NCBI RefSeq assembly: GCF_013248975.1
Contig: NZ_JABRWH010000001.1
Location: 3,864,001-3,928,000 of the forward strand
DNA: 64,000 bases
Reading direction: 5' to 3'
Source: Neobacillus endophyticus
GTDB lineage: Bacteria > Bacillota > Bacilli > Bacillales > Cytobacillaceae
The notes below the pieces were generated by a model. The model worked only from the letters and a program-made list of their open reading frames with translations. It ran no database searches and was not told where the DNA came from. Below, in pieces: positions 25,647-40,600 of this stretch (positions are counted from its first letter, which is position 1; each line of letters starts with the position of its first letter). The translations under genes and the position numbers were made by a program.

Positions 25647-28600
25647 ATGACCATTAAAAATGATGATAATCATAAAAATGACGATCCAAAAAAGCCTAAA
25701 AAACATCCTCCGGGGAAACCTCATTCGAAAAAAGGTCCCCCATTACCAGGGAAACCACATTTAAAAAAAGATCCTCCTTTACTAAGAAATCCAAAAGCAA
25801 AGGCAACTGCAGCAAAGAAACAACAACCGATCCCTCAAAATCATCATTCGGATTGTAAATGTAGGGATCATAACTGTTGCTGTGATATACACACCATTAA
25901 AAATGTTTTAGCTGCGACAATAGTCGGTGGAACCATAAATACCATCGAGAATGTTCTAAGTGCAACCATAACAGGAGGCACCATCAATGCAATCCTGGGA
26001 ACCGTAACTGTAGAAGTCCCGGCAGTAACAGTAACCGGTGGCACATTAAATGTAGTTGAAAGTATCATAGGAGCCACAATTACAGCTGGAACGATTGACC
26101 GTGTTCAGGAATTACAAGCGGCCACGATAGTCGGCGGCACCTTAAATACCGTTGAAAGCATACTGGGTGCAACCATAACAGGAGGCACCATCAATGCAAT
26201 CCTAGGAACCATAACAGTGGAAATTCCAACGGTAACAGTAACCGGCGGCACATTAAATGTAGTTGAAAGTATCATAGGAGCCACGATTACGGCTGGAACG
26301 ATTGACCGTGTTCAGGAATTACAAGCGGCCACAATAGTCGGCGGCACCTTAAATACCGTTGAAAGCATACTGGGTGCAACTATAACAGGAGGCACCATCA
26401 ATGCAATCCTGGGAACCGTAACAGTGGAAATTCCAACGGTAACAGTAACCGGCGGCACCTTAAATACCGTTGAAAGCATACTGGGTGCAACAATAACGGG
26501 AGGCACCATCAATGCAATCCTGGGAACCGTAACTGTAGAAGTCCCGGCAGTAACAGTAACCGGTGGCACATTAAATGTAGTTGAAAGTATCATAGGAGCC
26601 ACAATTACAGCTGGAACGATTGACCGTGTTCAGGAATTACAAGCGGCCACGATAGTCGGCGGCACCTTAAATACCGTTGAAAGCATACTGGGTGCAACCA
26701 TAACAGGAGGCACCATCAATGCAATCCTGGGAACCATAACAGTGGAAATTCCAACGGTAACAGTAACCGGCGGCACATTAAATGTAGTTGAAAGTATCAT
26801 AGGAGCCACGATTACGGCTGGAACGATTGACCGTGTTCAGGAATTACAAGCGGCCACAATAGTCGGCGGCACCTTAAATACCGTTGAAAGCATACTGGGT
26901 GCAACTATAACGGGAGGCACCATCAGTGCAATCCTGGGAACCGTAACTGTGGAAGTCCCGACGGTAACAATAACCGGCGGCACCTTAAATACCGTTGAAA
27001 GCATACTGGGTGCAACTATAACGGGAGGCACCATCAGTGCAATCCTGGGAACTGTAACTGTGGAAGTCCCGACGGTAACAGTAACCGGCGGCACATTAAA
27101 TGTAGTTGAAAGTATCATAGGAGCCACGATTACGGCTGGAAGTTTGAATGCGACGGTAACGGGCGGGGAACTGAATGCAACCATCCTGGGTGGAACACTA
27201 AATAATATTCTAAATGGAACCATTACAAGTGTTCTAGGAGCCACGATTACGGCCGGAAGCCTCAACGCGACGGTAACCGGTGGGGAATTAGACGCAACCA
27301 TCCTCGGAGGAACACTAAATAATATTTTAAACGGTACCATTACGAGTGTGCTCGGAGCAACGATCACAGCGGGAAGTTTGAATGCGACGGTAACGGGCGG
27401 GGAACTGAATGCAACTATCCTTGGCGGTACTATTAGTAACCTCCTGAATGGAACGATAACGAGTGTTTTAGGAGCCACGATTACGGCCGGAAGCTTGAAT
27501 GCAACAGTAACCGGCGGAATACTGGATGCGACAATCCTTGGCGGTACAATCGATAACCTCCTAAATGGAACAATCACAAGTGTTCTAGGAGCGACGATCA
27601 CAGCCGGAAGTCTGAATGCCACCATCACAGGTGGTAATATAAACGCAACTATGCTAGGCGGCACCCTTAATAATCTCCTAAATGGAACGATAACGAGTGT
27701 GCTTGGAGCGACGATCACAGCCGGAAGTTTGAATGCGACGGTAACTGGTGGAAATATTAATGCCACCATCCAGGGAGGAACACTAACTAACCTCCTAAAT
27801 GGAACGATAACGAGTGTGCTTGGAGCGACGATCACAGCCGGAAGCCTAAACGCGACGGTAACTGGTGGAGAACTGGATGCAACCATTCTCGGAGGTACGC
27901 TAAATAATATCTTAAACGGAACCATTACAAGTGTCCTAGGAGCAACAATCACAGCGGGAAGTTTGAATGCGACGGTAACGGGCGGGGAACTGAATGCAAC
28001 CATCCTCGGGGGTACTATTAATAATCTCCTGAATGGAACGATAACGAGTGTTTTAGGAGCCACGATTACGGCCGGAAGCTTGAATGCAACAGTAACCGGC
28101 GGAATACTGGATGCGACAATCCTTGGCGGTACAATTGATAACCTCCTAAATGGAACAATCACAAGTGTACTGGGAGCGACGATTACAGCCGGAAGCCTTA
28201 ATGCAACAGTAACTGGTGGAAATATTAATGCGACAATGCTCGGAGGCACTCTCAATAATCTCCTAAACGGAACGATAACGAGTGTACTGGGAGCGACGAT
28301 CACAGCCGGAAGCCTTAATGCAACAGTAACTGGCGGTAATATAAATGCGACGATGCTTGGAGGCACTCTCAATAATCTCCTAAACGGAACGATAACGAGT
28401 GTCCTAGGAGCGACGATCACAGCCGGAAGCCTTAATGCTACCATAACCGGCGGAGAACTGGATGCGACGATCCTTGGAGGTACAATCGATAACCTTCTAA
28501 ATGGAACAATCACGAGTGTACTGGGAGCGACGATCACAGCCGGAAGTTTGAATGCGACGATCACGGGCGGAAATATTTACGCTACTATCCAGGGAGGAAC

Positions 28601-31600
28601 ACTAACTAACCTCCTAAATGGAACGATCACAAGTGTGTTAGGAGCAACAATTACGGCCGGCAGCCTAAATGCGACGGTTACTGGTGGAGAACTGGATGCA
28701 ACCATCCTCGGAGGAACCCTGAATAATATTTTAAACGGGACGATCACGAGTGTGCTCGGAGCGACGATCACGGCCGGCAGCCTGAATGCGACGGTAACTG
28801 GCGGAAATATTAAGGCCACCATCCAGGGAGGAACACTGACTAACCTCCTAAATGGAACGATTACGAGTGTTTTAGGAGCGACGGTAACGGCCGGAAGTTT
28901 AAATGCGACGATCACGGGTGGAAATATTAATGCCACTATCCAGGGAGGAACACTGACTAACCTCCTAAATGGAACGATTACGAGCGTTTTAGGAGCAACA
29001 ATTACAGCCGGAAGCCTAAATGCAACAGTAACCGGCGGAGAACTGACTGCCACAATCCTAGGTGGGACACTAAATAATATCCTAAACGGGACGATTACTA
29101 GTGTTCTTGGAGCGACAATTACAGCCGGTAGCTTGAACGCAACGGTAACGGGTGGAAATATTAACGCCACTTTTCTAGGCGGCACCCTGAACAACATTTT
29201 GAACGGAACCATTACAAGTGTGTTAGGGGCAACGGTTACAGCCGGTAGTCTAAATGCGACCATAACAGGCGGGGAACTGAATGCGACGATCCAGGGCGGA
29301 ACATTAAATAATCTCTTAAATGGAACGATAACCAGCGTCTTAGGAGCAACGATCACGGCGGGTAGCTTGAATGCGACCATAACCGGCGGAGAAATCGAAG
29401 CAACGATTCTGGGAGGAACCATCAATAACATTTTAAACGGAACGATCACAAGTGTTTTAGGTGCAACAATTACAGCCGGAAGCCTAAACGCGACAATAAG
29501 CGGCGGGAATATTAATGCCACCATTATTGGTGGAACAATAAGTAACATCTTAAATGGAACAATTACGAGTGTCCTCGGAGCAACGATCACAGCTGGAAGT
29601 GTAAATGCTACGATTACTGGTGGAAATCTAAATACAACGCTTCTAGGCGGAACCATTGATAACATTTTAAATGGAACAATTACCAGCGTCTTAGGAGCAA
29701 CAATTACGGCTGGGAGTGTAAATGCCACCATCACTGGCGGAGACATCAATGCTACAGTCCAAGGGGGAACAATCGATAATCTCCTAAACGGAACGATTAC
29801 GAGTGTGCTGGGAGCAACGATCACAGCCGGTAGTGTAAATGCTACGATCACCGGTGGGAATCTTAGCACCACCATTTTGGGAGGAACAATAGGCAACATT
29901 CTAAATGGGACGATTACGAGTGTTTTAGGAGCGACGATTACTGCTGGAAGCCTGAATGCCACGATCACCGGTGGAAATATAAATTCCACACTTCTAGGTG
30001 GAACGATTAATAATATTTTAAGCGGAACAATAACCAGCGTACTAGGAGCAACAATCACGGCCGGAAATCTGAATGCTACAATAACTGGTGGAGAACTAAA
30101 TAGCACCATTCTCGGTGGAACCATTGATGCGCTACTAAATGGAACGATCACAAGTGTGCTCGGTGCTACAATTACAGCGGGAAGTATTAACGCAACGATC
30201 ACCGGTGGAGAGCTTAATGCTACTGTATTAGGTGGAACGATTACTAATCTACTAAACGGAACGATTACCAGTATTCTGGGGGCGACGATCACAGCCGGCA
30301 GCTTGAATGCTACAATTACTGGCGGAAGAATCAATGCGACAATAACCGGCGGTGAACTCAGTGCAACAGTCCTAGGAGGAACGTTAAATAATATCCTCAA
30401 CGGAACGATCACAAATGTCCTAGGAGCGACGATTACCGCAGGAAGCCTGAATGCGACAGTAACAGGTGGAGAAATCAATGCGACGATCCTCGGAGGAACC
30501 ATAGATAACCTGTTAAATGGAACGATCACGAGTGTGTTAGGAGCAACGATCACAGCAGGCAGTCTGAATGCTACGATTACCGGTGGAGATCTTAATGCGA
30601 CGATCCTCGGAGGAACTATTAGTAATCTTCTAAACGGAACGATCACAAGTGTCCTAGGAGCGACGATCACAGCGGGAAGTGTTAACGCTACTGTTACTGG
30701 TGGTAACATTAACGCGACTATCTTAGGCGGAACCATCAATAACATACTAAATGGAACGATCACGAGTGTCCTAGGAGCGACGATCACGGCCGGCAACGTA
30801 AATGCTACAATCACTGGTGGAGAGCTTAGTGCGACCATTCTCGGCGGAACCCTCGATAGCCTACTAAACGGAACGATCACAAGTGTCTTAGGAGCGACGA
30901 TCACAGCTGGAAGTGTTAATGCCACAATTACTGGCGGGGAACTAAGTACAACAATTCTTGGTGGAACCATCAATAATATTGTCAGCGGGACTATCACAAA
31001 TGTTCTTGGTGCAACAATCACGGCCGGAAGCTTAAATGCCACGATCACTGGTGGAGTACTCAATGCCACGATCTTAGGTGGAACCATCGATACTATTTTA
31101 AACGGCACCATTACCAATGTATTAGGAGCAACAATCACAGCCGGAAGCCTGAATGCCACGGTAACAGGCGGGGAACTCAGTGCGACGATCCTAGGCGGAA
31201 CGCTTACTAATATTCTAAATGGGACGATTACAAGTGTATTAGGAGCAACAATCACGGCCGGAAGCCTGAATGCCACGGTAACAGGCGGGGAGCTCAATAC
31301 GACAATTCTCGGCGGAACACTCACAAATATTCTGAATGGAACGATCACAAGTGTCCTAGGAGCGACGATCACGGCCGGAAGCCTGAATGCGACGGTAACG
31401 GGCGGGGAACTCAGTGCAACGATCCTAGGTGGAACGCTCACTAACATTCTGAATGGAACGATCACGAGTGTCCTAGGAGCAACGATCACAGCTGGAAGTT
31501 TGAATGCGACGGTAACGGGCGGGGAACTAAATGCAACAATCCTAGGCGGAACTATTAGTAACCTCCTGAATGGAACGATTACGAGTGTTTTAGGAGCCAC

Positions 31601-34600
31601 GATCACGGCCGGAAGCCTGAATGCGACGGTAACGGGCGGGGAACTCAGTGCAACAATCCTAGGCGGCACACTTACTAACATATTGAATGGGACGATCACG
31701 AGTGTCCTGGGAGCGACGATCACAGCCGGAAGTCTGAATGCTACTGTAACAGGCGGGGAACTCAGTGCAACAATCCTAGGCGGAACACTTAGTAACATTC
31801 TGAATGGAACGATCACAAGTGTATTGGGAGCGACGATCACGGCTGGCAGCCTAAATGCAACCGTAACGGGCGGAGAACTATATGCAACCGTATTTGGCGG
31901 TACAATAGATAATATTTTAAACGGTACTATAACGAGCGTGTTGGGAGCGACAATCACAGCTGGCAGCTTAAATGCAACCGTAACAGGTGGTAATATTAAT
32001 GCCACAATCTCAGGAGGAGTTTTAGGTAATATTCTAAATGGGACGATCACGAGTGTTCTAGGAGCAACGATCACAGCTGGAAGCTTAAATGCAACAATTA
32101 CTGGCGGAGAACTCAATACGACAATCCTGGGCGGAACGATTACTAACATTTTAAATGGAACGATCACTAGCGTCTTAGGAGCGACTATTACTGGAGGAAG
32201 TATTAATGCCACAGTAACAGGCGGCAACATTAATACTACTCTTCTAGGTGGCACACTAAGTAACGTTTTAGATGGAACGATTACGAGTGTGTTGGGAGCA
32301 ACGATCACAGCCGGAAGCTTAAATGCGACGGTAACGGGTGGAGAAATTAATGCGACGCTGCTGGGTGGAACTATAGATACGATTCTAAATGGGACCATAA
32401 CCAGCATTTTGGGAGCAACGATCACAGCTGGAAGTGTGAATGCGACAGTAACCGGTGGCAGCATTAATACCACAATTCTAGGTGGCACACTAAGTAACAT
32501 TTTAGATGGAACGATCACGAGTGTGTTGGGAGCAACTATCACAGCTGGAAGCTTGAACGCGACGATCACCGGCGGGGTATTAAATGCGACGATTCTAGGT
32601 GGGACGCTTACAAACATTTTAAATGGTACGATTACTAGTGTCCTAGGTGCTACCATTACTGCGGGAAGTATTAATGCCACAGTAACGGGCGGCAACATAA
32701 ATACCACACTTTTAGGTGGCACCATCGATACGATTTTAAGTGGAACCATTAACAGTGTATTAGGAGCAACGATTACAGCCGGAAGCTTAAATGCGACGGT
32801 TACCGGAGGAGAAATCAATGCGACGCTACTGGGTGGAACTATAGATACGATTCTAAATGGGACCATAACCAGCATATTGGGAGCAACGATTACGGCCGGA
32901 AGCTTGAATGCAACGGTAACCGGCGGCAACATAAATACCACACTCTTAGGTGGCACCGTTGATACGCTTCTAAATGGAACCATTACTAGCGTGTTGGGAG
33001 CCACGATCACAGCCGGAAGTGTGAATGCGACAGTAACGGGCGGCAGCATTAATACCACAATCCTAGGTGGCACACTAAGTAACATTTTAGATGGAACGAT
33101 CACGAGTGTGTTGGGAGCAACGATCACAGCTGGAAGCTTGAACGCGACGATCACCGGCGGGGCATTAAATGCGACGATTCTAGGTGGGACGCTTACAAAC
33201 ATTTTAAATGGAACGATTACTAGTGTCCTAGGTGCTACCATTACTGCGGGAAGTATTAATGCGACAGTAACGGGCGGCAGCATTAATACAACGTTAGTAG
33301 GTGGCACCTTAAGTAACATCTTGAATGGAACGATCACGAGTGTGTTGGGAGCAACGATCACAGCTGGAAGCATAAATGCGACGGTAACCGGTGGAGAAAT
33401 TAATGCAACGCTGCTAGGTGGCACCATCGATACAATTCTAAATGGAACCATTACCAGCATATTGGGAGCAACAATCACGGCCGGAAGCTTGAATGCCACA
33501 GTAACGGGCGGCAACATAAATACCACACTCTTAGGTGGTACCATAGATACGCTTCTAAGCGGAACCATTACTAGCGTGTTGGGAGCAACGATCACAGCCG
33601 GAAGCATAAATGCGACGGTAATCGGAGGAGAAATTAATGCAACACTGCTAGGTGGCACCATTGATACGCTTCTAAATGGAACCATAACTAGCATATTGGG
33701 AGCAACAATCACGGCCGGAAGCTTGAATGCAACGGTAATCGGTGGCAACATAAATACCACACTCTTAGGTGGCACCGTTGATACGATTTTAAGTGGAACC
33801 ATAACCAGCGTGTTGGGAGCAACGATCACAGCCGGAAGTGTGAATGCGACAGTAACGGGCGGCAGCATTAATACAACCCTAGTAGGTGGCACCTTAAGTA
33901 ACATCTTGAATGGAACGATCACGAGTGTGTTGGGAGCAACGATCACAGCTGGAAGCTTGAACGCGACGATCACCGGCGGGGAATTAAATGCGACGATTCT
34001 AGGTGGGACGCTTACAAACATTTTAAATGGAACGATTACTAGTGTCCTAGGAGCGACTATTACTGCGGGAAGTATTAATGCGACAGTAACGGGCGGCAGC
34101 ATTAATGCAACGCTCCTAAGTGGCACCCTAGATACGATTCTAAATGGGACCATAACCAGTGTGTTGGGAGCAACGATCACAGCTGGAAGCCTAAATGCGA
34201 CAGTAACGGGCGGTAGCATAAATGCAACGCTTCTAGGCGGAACCCTAGGAAATATCTTAAATGGAACGATCACGAGTGTGTTGGGAGCAACAATCACAGC
34301 TGGAAGCATAAATGCGACAGTATCTGGCGGTAGTATTAATGCAACGCTTCTAGGCGGAACCCTAGGAAATATCTTAAATGGAACGATCACGAGTGTGCTG
34401 GGAGCAACGATCACAGCCGGAAGCATAAATGCGACGGTAACCGGTGGAGAAATTAATGCGACGCTGCTAGGTGGCACTATCGATACCATATTAAATGGGA
34501 CCATAACCAGCATATTGGGAGCAACGATCACAGCTGGAAGTGTGAATGCGACAGTAACGGGCGGTAGCATTAATGCAACGCTGCTAGGTGGCACCCTAGA

Positions 34601-37600
34601 TACGCTTCTAAATGGGACCATAACCAGCATATTGGGAGCAACGATTACGGCCGGAAGCTTGAATGCTACGATCACAGGTGGAGAAATCAATGCGACGCTG
34701 CTAGGTGGCACCATCGATACCATATTAAATGGAACCATTACCAGTTTGTTGGGAGCAACGATCACAGCCGGAAGCCTAAATGCGACTATAACTGGTGGAA
34801 ATCTCAATACCACTATTGTTGGTGGAACTCTAAATAATATTTTAAATGGAACGATCACAAGTATTCTTGGAGCGACGATTACTGCTGGAAGTGTGAATGC
34901 TACAATAACCGGTGGTGACCTAAACGCGACCATCCTTGGCGGCACAATCAATAACTTACTAAACGGAACCATTACAAGTATTCTAGGAGCAACGATCACA
35001 GCCGGAAGTCTAAATGCGACAATTACTGGTGGTGAACTTAGTGCGACCATCCTGGGTGGCACCATTGATACCTTGTTGAACGGCACCATTACGAGTGTAT
35101 TAGGAGCAACGATCACGGCTGGAAGTGTAAATGCAACAATAAGTGGTGGGGAAATTAATGCAACAATCCTCGGCGGCACAATCAATAACCTCATAAACGG
35201 AACCATTACGAGTGTCTTAGGGGCAACAATTACAGGTGGAAGTCTAAATGCGACAGTAACTGGTGGGGAGCTAAGTGCGTCCATCCTAGGCGGGACCATA
35301 GATAATTTGTTGAACGGCACCATCACAAGTGTGTTAGGAGCAACGATCACAGCCGGAAGTGTGAATGCGACTGTTACTGGCGGAGAACTGGATGCAACCA
35401 TTCTTGGTGGAACTATTAATAATATTCTTAATGGTACGATTACCAATGTCTTGGGAGCAACCATCACGGCCGGAAGCTTGAATGCAACGATTACTGGCGG
35501 GGAACTGAGTACGACCATCCTAGGTGGCACCATTAATAACCTTTTAAATGGAACCATTACGAGTGTCTTGGGAGCAACCATCACGGCTGGAAGCTTAAAT
35601 GCGACAATAACCGGCGGCAATATCAATACGATAATCCTCGGCGGAACGCTAAATACAATCTTAAATGGAACGATCACAAGTGTTTTAGGAGCAACGATTA
35701 CGGCCGGAAGCCTAAATGCAACTATTACAGGCGGAGAACTGAATACGACTATCCTAGGCGGTACCATCGATAATATCTTAAACGGAACGATCACCAGTGT
35801 GCTGGGAGCAACAATCACAGCAGGCAGTCTGAATGCCACAGTTACAGGTGGTAATATTAGTGCCACGATCCTTGGTGGAACACTAACAAACATCTTAAAT
35901 GGAACGATCACGAGTGTCCTTGGAGCAACAATCACAGCAGGCAGTCTGAATGCAACGGTTACAGGCGGGGAATTAAATGCAACAGTTCTTGGAGGGATCC
36001 TAGATAACCTTTTAAATGGAACGATCACAAGTGTTTTAGGAGCAACGATCACAGCAGGTAATCTAAACGCAACAGTAACTGGAGGAGAACTAAATGCCTC
36101 GATTCTTGGTGGAACGCTAAATAACATACTAAATGGCACCATTACAAATGTGTTGGGAGCCACAATCACGGCCGGAAGCTTGAATGCTACAGTGACAGGC
36201 GGCATCATCAATGCGACCATCGTTGGAGGAACAATTGGTAACATCTTAAATGGAACGATCACAAGTGTCTTAGGAGCAACAATCACAGCAGGTAGCCTGA
36301 ATGCAACAATTACAGGCGGGGAATTGAATGCTACCATCCTAGGCGGCACAATCAATAACCTGCTGAACGGAACAATTACAAGTGTCTTGGGTGCGACAAT
36401 CACAGCCGGAAATCTAAATGCCACAGTAACAGGCGGAGATATCAACGCCACAGTAACAGGTGGTGAGCTTAATGCCACGATCCTGGGCGGAACCATTGAC
36501 AATATTTTAAGTGGAACGATCACGAGCGTTCTAGGAGCGACGATTACAGCAGGTAGCCTGAATGCAACGGTAACTGGCGGGAATATCCAGGCAACCATAC
36601 TTGGCGGCACGATCAATAATATTTTAAATGGAACGATTACCAGTGTATTAGGAGCTACCATTACAGCAGGAAATATTAATGCAACAATTACAGGCGGCGA
36701 ACTGAATGCGACCATCCTCGGAGGAACGATCGATAATCTGCTGAACGGAACAATCACCAGTGTCTTGGGAGCCACGATCACGGCCGGAAATCTAAATGCA
36801 ACGATAACCGGCGGTGAACTGAATACGACCATCCTTGGTGGTACAATTGATAATCTGCTGAACGGAACGATCACGAGTGTCTTAGGAGCGACAATCACAG
36901 CAGGCAGTCTGAATGCTACAATTACCGGCGGGAATATCAATGCGACCATCTTAGGTGGAGTCCTGAATAATATTCTAAACGGAACGATTACCAGTGTCTT
37001 GGGCGTAACGGTCACAGCGGGCAGCTTGAATGCGACAGTTACAGGAGGCAGTATTAACGCAACCATTCTAGGTGGGACCATTAATAATATTCTAAACGGA
37101 ACAATCACGAGTATACTGGGCGCCACGATCACAGCGGGCAGCTTGAATGCGACAATTACCGGCGGGGAATTGGATGCTACGATTCTTGGCGGCACAATTA
37201 ATAACATTTTAAACGGAACAATCACGAGTATACTGGGCGCCACGATCACAGCGGGCAGCTTGAATGCGACAATTACCGGCGGGGCATTAAATGCCACAAT
37301 TCTAGGAGGCACGCTCAATAATATTTTAAATGGAACGATCACCAGCGTTCTGGGTGCTACAATTACAGCGGGAAGTTTGAATGCTACTGTAACCGGTGGT
37401 GAACTAAGTGCTACGATTCTTGGTGGCACCATTAATACCCTCTTAAACGGAACGATTTCATATGTTCTTGGAGCAACAATCACAACAGGAAATGTAAATG
37501 CGACAATTACCGGCGGGGAACTAGATGCGACGATTCTCGGCGGCACAATTGATAACATATTAAACGGAACGATCACGAGCGTTCTAGGAGCGACAATTAC

Positions 37601-40600
37601 AGCTGGCAGCCTGAATGCAACGATAACTGGCGGGAATATCCAGGCAACCATCCTGGGCGGCACCATCAATAATATTTTAAATGGAACGATTACCAGTGTA
37701 TTAGGAGCTACCATTACAGCAGGTAATATAAATGCAACAATAATCGGTGGCGAACTGAATGCGACCATCCTCGGCGGAACGATTGATAATCTGCTAAACG
37801 GAACAATTACCAGTGTCTTGGGAGCAACGATTACGGCTGGAAATATAAATGCAACGATTACCGGAGGCGAACTGAATGCAACCATCTTCGGTGGTACAAT
37901 TGATAATCTGCTCAATGGAACGATCACGAGTGTCCTAGGAGCGACAATCACAGCCGGAAGCCTGAATGCCACAATTACAGGCGGGAATATCAATGCGACC
38001 ATCTTAGGCGGAGTCCTGAATAATATTCTTAACGGAACGATTACCAATGTTTTAGGAGCAACTATTACAGCCGGAAGTATAAATGCAACGATAACCGGAG
38101 GAGAGATTGATGCCACAATCCTTGGCGGAACGATCGACACCATTTTAAATGGAACAATTACCAGTGTTTTGGGGGCCACGATCACAGCCGGAAGCGTAAA
38201 TGCAACAATAACCGGCGGCAATGTTAACACTACGATGCTTGGCGGCACAATTTCAAACCTCTTAAATGGAACGATCACGAGTGTCCTAGGAGCAACAATC
38301 ACAGCCGGAAGTTTGAATGCAACAATTACCGGAGGCGAACTGAATGCGACCATCCTTGGAGGAACGATCGAAAATCTTCTAAATGGAACGATTACCAGTG
38401 TGTTGGGCGCCACGATCACAGCGGGAAGCTTGAATGCAACGATCACGGGCGGCTTACTCGATGCAACGATTCTTGGAGGAACGATCGATAATCTTCTGAA
38501 TGGAACGATTACGAGTGTCTTGGGAGCAACAATCACCGCTGGAAGTCTGAATGCGACGATCACGGGCGGAAGCATTTTTGCGACTATCTTAGGCGGGACA
38601 CTGAGTAACATTTTAAATGGAACGATCACGAGCGTCCTGGGAGCCACGATTACGGCAGGAAATATAAATGCCACGATCCTAGGAGGAAATATCAATGCGA
38701 CAATCCTGGGCGGCACACTAAATAACTTGTTAAATGGAACAATAACTAGTGTGTTGGGCGCTACGATCACAGCCGGAAGTCTAAATGCAACGGTCCTAGG
38801 CGGGAACATCAATGCGACGATCCTGGGTGGCATACTAAGTAACCTGTTAAACGGGACGATCACCAGTGTGTTAGGAGCCACGATTACAGCTGGAAGTGTG
38901 AATGCGACGGTCACCGGTGGGGAACTGAATGCCACGATCTTAGGTGGAACGATTGATAATATCCTCAACGGAACGATTACGAGTGTTCTTGGAGCCACGA
39001 TCACAGCCGGAAGTGTGAATGCGACTGTTACTGGCGGGGAATTGGATGCCACGATCCTGGGAGGAACGATCGATAATATTTTAAACGGGACGATTACCAG
39101 TGTGCTGGGAGCGACGATTACAGCTGGGAACTTAAATGCCACCATCACCGGAGGCAATATAAATGCCACAATCCTGGGTGGTACCATCAATAACCTTCTC
39201 AACGGAACGATTACGAGTGTACTCGGGGCCACGATCACAGCCGGAAATGTGAATGCGACGGTAACTGGCGGGAATATCAATGCGACGATCCTAGGAGGAA
39301 CATTAAATAACATCCTAAACGGTACGATCACCAGCGTTCTAGGAGCCACCATAACGGCAGGGAGCCTAAATGCTACGGTAACTGGTGGAAATATAAATGC
39401 GACAATCCTAGGAGGAACTATTACTAATATCTTGAACGGAACAATCACTGGTGTCCTGGGAGCGACCATTACGGCCGGTACATTAAGTTCGGTGAATCAA
39501 GTTCAAGCTGCAACAATTGTTGGAGGAACGCTTGATACGATTAGAAGTATTTTAGGAGTAACTATAACTGCTGGAAGTGTGAATGCGACGATCACCGGAG
39601 GAAATGTAAACGTGACAATTCTCGGTGGTACACTCGACAACATTCTAAATGGAACAATCACAAGCGTCCTTGGAGCCACGATCACAGCCGGAAGTCTAAA
39701 TGCAACAGTAACCGGTGGTAATATTAATACAACGATTCTTGGAGGCACACTCAACAACATCTTAAACGGAACGATCACAAGTGTGCTGGGGGCGACGATT
39801 ACTGGCGGTAATATCAATGCGACGATTCTCGGCGGCACACTCAACAACATTCTAAACGGAACGATTACGAGTGTGTTAGGAGCGACCATAACAGGAGGAA
39901 CAATCTCTGCCACGATCCTAGGAGGAACGCTCAATAACATTCTAAATGGAACAATCACTAGTGTACTCGGAGCCACGATCACAGCCGGAAGTCTAAATGC
40001 AACAGTAACCGGCGGTAATATTAATACAACGATTCTTGGCGGCACAATCAACACCATCTTAAACGGAACGATCACAAGTGTGCTGGGGGCGACGATTACT
40101 GGCGGTAATATCAATGCGACGATTCTTGGCGGCACACTCAACAACATTCTAAACGGAACGATTACCAGTGTGTTAGGAGCGACCATAACAGGAGGAACAA
40201 TCTCTGCCACGATCCTAGGAGGAACGCTCAATAACATTCTAAATGGAACAATCACTAGTGTACTCGGAGCCACGATCACAGCCGGAAGTCTAAATGCAAC
40301 AGTAACCGGCGGTAATATTAATACAACGATTCTTGGCGGCACAATCAACACCATCTTAAACGGAACGATCACAAGTGTGCTGGGGGCGACGATTACAGGA
40401 GGTAATATCAATGCCACGATTCTCGGAGGCACACTCAACAACATTCTAAACGGAACGATCACCAGTGTACTTGGAGCAACCATAACGGGAGGAACAATCT
40501 CAGCCACGATCCTAGGAGGAACGCTTAACAACATTCTGAATGGAACAATTACGAGTGTGTTAGGAGCGACCATAACAGGAGGAACAATCTCAGCCACGAT

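Noticed and set aside
28577..39469. Antisense open frame of about 3,630 codons, plus two of 575 codons, opposite the giant gene
   Set aside because: They follow from the repeat: a fixed codon pattern avoiding stops in one antisense phase is copied over 100 times. The antisense product is a monotonous Pro/Val-rich repeat, has no ribosome binding site or own terminator, and breaks wherever the repeat pattern changes.
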